Assembly: GCA_030648225.1 (NCBI GenBank) | Contig: JAUSIA010000447.1 | Location: 1-9,325 of the forward strand | From: Ignavibacteria bacterium | GTDB taxonomy: Bacteria; Bacteroidota; Ignavibacteria; Ignavibacteriales; Ignavibacteriaceae | Reading direction: 5' to 3' | Length of the DNA stretch: 9,325 bases | Shown: positions 7,437 through 9,325 of the stretch, in pieces | Layout: each line of letters begins with the position of its first letter | How positions within the stretch are numbered: position 1 is the first letter of the stretch | Translations under genes and position numbers: made by a program | The notes under the pieces: generated by a model | What the model saw: only the letters and a program-made list of their open reading frames with translations | What the model was told of the DNA's origin: nothing | Database searches by the model: none

Positions 7437-8033
7437 ATGAAATATAAAATATTATTTTACTCACTTCTAACTTTCGCTTCTTTTTTCTTTCTCTTTACTC
7501 AATTCGATTGCAAAACTGAACCGGAAAAAAAAGAAATGAATCAGGAAGAAATGATTAAAAGAGGTGCCTATCTTGTTCATTTTGGCGGATGTAATGATTG
7601 CCATACACCAAAAGTATATGGCCCTCATGGTCCCATGGATGATACAACACGCATACTCTCTGGTCATCCTTCAAATGAAGTAATTACTGCAGTTCCAACG
7701 GAGTTTCTTGGACCTGGTAAGTGGGCAGCAGTTACTAATGGTCATTTTACAGCCTGGGCTGGTCCTTGGGGTATTTCCTTTACTAAGAATCTTACACCTG
7801 ATGAACCCACCGGAATTGGAACATGGACTGAAGAAATATTTATTAAAGCAATGCGTACCGGGAAGCAAATGGGTTTTGGAAGAGATCTTCTTCCGCCAAT
7901 GCCCTGGTTCAATGTAGGAGCATTAAGTGATGAGGATTTAAAATCAGTCTTTGCTTACTTAAAATCATTAAAGCCAATTCATAACCAGGTACCTGAACCT
8001 ATTCCTCCGGATTCGATTTATAAAATTAAATGA
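7437..8033 (+). CDS. Monohaem c-type cytochrome, exported or membrane-anchored
   Basis: 198 residues. The N-terminus (about 4-23) is a hydrophobic export segment ending FTQFDCK; C25 might be a lipidated cysteine, but the preceding residues are not a classical lipobox, so an uncleaved anchor is possible. The single haem site is CNDCH (52-56), which would bind haem covalently after export. M155 in PPMPWF is the likely second axial ligand. The segment NLTPDEPTGIGTWTEEIFIKAMRTG and the ending LSDEDLKSVFAYLKSLKP are typical of class I cytochrome c domains related to those in the cytochrome subunits of alcohol and gluconate dehydrogenases. Those have three haems, whereas this has one. It should carry electrons in the periplasm; no dehydrogenase or oxidase gene lies beside it, so its partner is unknown. 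The start is supported by AAGGAG at 7426-7431, 5 nt ahead. Confidence 0.9.
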   Translation: MKYKILFYSLLTFASFFFLFTQFDCKTEPEKKEMNQEEMIKRGAYLVHFGGCNDCHTPKVYGPHGPMDDTTRILSGHPSNEVITAVPTEFLGPGKWAAVTNGHFTAWAGPWGISFTKNLTPDEPTGIGTWTEEIFIKAMRTGKQMGFGRDLLPPMPWFNVGALSDEDLKSVFAYLKSLKPIHNQVPEPIPPDSIYKIK

Positions 8034-8045
8034 TTTTCTAAATTC

Positions 8046-8067
8046 GTTTTGTTCCAAAACACTTTTT
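8046..8067 (+). terminator. Weak terminator-like hairpin after the cytochrome gene
   Basis: GTTTTG, loop TTC, CAAAAC (8046-8060) followed by ACTTTTTC, 12 bp after the cytochrome stop. The stem is only 6 bp with two G-C pairs, so it may be too weak to terminate alone. Confidence 0.3.
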
Positions 8068-8197
8068 CAAGGACCGGGCACAGGAAAAGGATTTTAATAC
8101 TAAGATTCAGATCACCTAACTATTTATTGATTACTGAATCACATTTTTCCTTTCAAAATTAATTTAGCTTTATTCTAACAGCTTGAAAGGATAAAAA

Positions 8198-8422
8198 ATG
8201 AGAGCATCAACAATAATAGGTATAATCCTGATTGTAGGGGGAATTTTAGGATTCATATTTAAGGGTATAAGTTATACCGAGAAAGAGCAGATTGTAGATG
8301 TAGGCCCGATTGAAATTGAATCTGAGGAAAAAGAAACTATTCCTATACCTGAAATATTAAGTGGAATTGCAGTAGTAGGTGGTATAGTTTTAGTTGCCGT
8401 AGGGAGCAAAAAGAAAAGCTAA
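8198..8422 (+). CDS. Small membrane protein with two transmembrane helices, 74 aa
   Basis: Two hydrophobic glycine-rich helices (about residues 5-22, IIGIILIVGGILGFIF, and about 53-69, ILSGIAVVGGIVLVAVG) flank a polar loop (about 23-52) containing GISYTEKEQIVDVGPIEIE and TIPIPEI. The C-terminus is a short basic tail (SKKKS), which would favour both ends facing the cytoplasm and the loop facing the periplasm. Small proteins of this pattern (helix, YT..E..VDVGPI, loop, P-P helix, basic end) are widespread in bacteria and, as far as I know, lack an assigned function. I cannot name the family with certainty. The start is supported by GAAAGGA at 8185-8191, 6 nt before ATG. A strong terminator directly follows, so it appears to be a one-gene transcript, or the end of one starting at the cytochrome. 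Confidence 0.8.
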   Translation: MRASTIIGIILIVGGILGFIFKGISYTEKEQIVDVGPIEIESEEKETIPIPEILSGIAVVGGIVLVAVGSKKKS

Positions 8423-8432
8423 AATTTAATAC

Positions 8433-8462
8433 AAGCCGGATTACTCCGGCTTTTTCTTTTTC
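8433..8462 (+). terminator. Rho-independent terminator after the 74-aa membrane protein gene
   Basis: Perfect 8-bp stem AAGCCGGA / TCCGGCTT (8433-8440 and 8445-8452) with a TTAC loop, immediately followed by a T-rich tract (TTTCTTTTTC). It begins 10 bp after the stop codon at 8422. Confidence 0.88.
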
Positions 8463-8689
8463 ATCTGTAAATACTTTTTATAGTTGCTTAGATGCTAATT
8501 ACAAATTCCATATTTCTTTTTCCTTCTTAAAATTAATCTTTTCTAATAATTTTTTCCAAAGAGAAATTCAGATAAAATTTTTACTTAGATAATTTCATTA
8601 TAATCCTTGACTTTAACTAACTATATAAATAATTAATAACCCTATTAACCTGAGAAATGCACTTTCATCAAACATATATGAAATAACAT

Positions 8690-8695
8690 AGAGGA
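8690..8695 (+). promoter_or_regulatory. Shine-Dalgarno site AGAGGA for the propeller-repeat gene
   Basis: AGAGGA lies 6 nt before the ATG at 8702 and fixes that start, which also places the signal peptide exactly at the N-terminus. The region between the preceding terminator and this site (8463-8689) is AT-rich and holds no other gene that I can see. Confidence 0.6.
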
Positions 8696-8701
8696 ATACA
8701 A

Positions 8702-9325
8702 ATGAAAAACTCATTTACATTTTTATTATTGTTTATAGCGGTGTTCTTTTACAGCAGCACTTTCTCTCAAAACTTCTGGGAACAAACAAATGGTCCTAAT
8801 GGCGGAAGCGTCAGATCATTGGCTGTAAATTCAAGCGGTCACATCTTTGCTGGAACTCAAGGAGGCGGTGTTTTACGATCCACAGACAACGGAGAGAATT
8901 GGACCCAGATAAATAATGGCTTAGCTGCTAATGATATTTATGCTTTAGCAATTAATTCAAGCGGTCACATTTTTGCAGGTGCTATTAGTGGAGGTGTTTT
9001 CCGTTCTACAGATAACGGTGAGAACTGGACCCAGGTAAATAATGGTTTGGATTACCCTTTTGTAATTTCTTTAGCAATCAATTCAAGCGATCATATTTTT
9101 GCCGGAACCTTTGAAGGCGGCGGTATTTTCAGATCTACAGATAATGGAGAGAATTGGACTTTAGTGATTAATGGTTTAACAAATACTTATGTTCTGGGAT
9201 TAGCAATCAATTCAAGTGATCATATCTTTGCAGCAACTTATGATTATATTTTTCGATCAACTGATAATGGAGAAAACTGGACTCAGCTTAGTACCGGTTT
9301 AACAAACCCTTTTGTTTGGACTTTT
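8702..9325 (+). CDS. Secreted BNR/sortilin-like beta-propeller repeat protein (3' end outside window)
   Basis: ATG at 8702 opens a frame that stays open for 208 codons to the window edge, so the protein is 3'-truncated here. Residues 1-23 form a signal peptide (hydrophobic core FTFLLLFIAVFF, likely cleavage near FSQ/NF, a common end in Bacteroidota exported proteins). Four near-identical units of 41-43 residues follow, each with the pattern LAxNSSxHIFA, then (V/I)(F/L)RSTDNGENWT and ending near NGL. The S.DNG..W element is the Asp-box (BNR) signature of propeller blades. By family knowledge these proteins are extracellular or surface-located and usually bind ligands or glycans; many are type IX secretion cargo with a C-terminal sorting domain, which would lie beyond this window. 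No substrate can be inferred from what is visible. It is preceded by its own SD and isolated from upstream genes by a terminator. Confidence 0.88.
   Translation, partial: MKNSFTFLLLFIAVFFYSSTFSQNFWEQTNGPNGGSVRSLAVNSSGHIFAGTQGGGVLRSTDNGENWTQINNGLAANDIYALAINSSGHIFAGAISGGVFRSTDNGENWTQVNNGLDYPFVISLAINSSDHIFAGTFEGGGIFRSTDNGENWTLVINGLTNTYVLGLAINSSDHIFAATYDYIFRSTDNGENWTQLSTGLTNPFVWTF
8810..9313 (+). repeat. Four in-frame tandem repeats of 126, 126, 129 and 123 bp
   Basis: Units at 8810-8935, 8936-9061, 9062-9190 and 9191-9313 encode one propeller-type blade each. The phrase AATTCAAG recurs at 8828, 8954, 9080 and 9209. Unit 3 has one extra glycine codon and unit 4 one codon fewer than units 1-2. 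Conservation is evident at DNA level as well as protein level, pointing to recent duplication or gene conversion. A fifth unit starts at 9314 and is cut by the window edge. Confidence 0.9.

Noticed and set aside
7467..7917. Overlapping ORFs on both strands within the cytochrome gene
   Set aside because: The cytochrome frame has a signal segment, CxxCH and an SD; the other frames show no family features and no start signals.
8607..8635. TTGACT followed 17 bp later by TAATTA as a promoter for the propeller gene
   Set aside because: The -10 match is poor, and in such AT-rich sequence similar pairs occur by chance; the leader would also be about 60 nt.

Overview
This is an AT-rich window with no RNA genes, CRISPR array, insertion sequence or integrase visible. 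Three traits suggest a member of the Bacteroidota/Chlorobiota/Ignavibacteriota group: large cytosolic Ser/Thr kinases with TPR tails, secreted 'STDNGENWTQ' beta-propeller repeats, and genes lacking clear Shine-Dalgarno (SD) sequences next to genes that have good ones. Ignavibacteria-like is my best guess. It is inference from gene style; I had no marker gene to test it.

Left half (1-5950, all + strand): a tandem array of kinase-type signalling genes. It opens with the 3' end of a TPR protein whose last ~70 residues resemble the end of the third gene. Next comes a 1188-residue protein with a Hanks-type kinase, a STAND/AAA_16-type ATPase and many TPRs. After 29 bp follows a 707-residue protein with a kinase, a TolB-like domain of the type attached to adenylate cyclases, and TPRs. 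The two kinases have near-identical N-termini and both keep the catalytic residues, but their C-terminal modules differ. They look like paralogues with exchanged input/output domains, probably co-transcribed.

Middle (5951-7238): a short, possibly coding 28-codon ORF with a good ribosome site and an N-terminus reminiscent of a PAS domain; two small uncharacterised genes on the - strand (88 and 148 aa); and between those two a 322-bp gap carrying a compact cluster of GC-richer nested hairpins of the REP/BIME/MITE type.

Right part (7239-9325, + strand): a monohaem cytochrome c with an N-terminal export/anchor segment; a 74-residue two-helix membrane protein followed by a clear intrinsic terminator; and the 5' part of a secreted propeller-repeat protein that runs off the window. 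These look like independent single-gene units. I see no single pathway joining left and right halves. The most distinctive items are the kinase array, the hairpin cluster and the 28-codon ORF.
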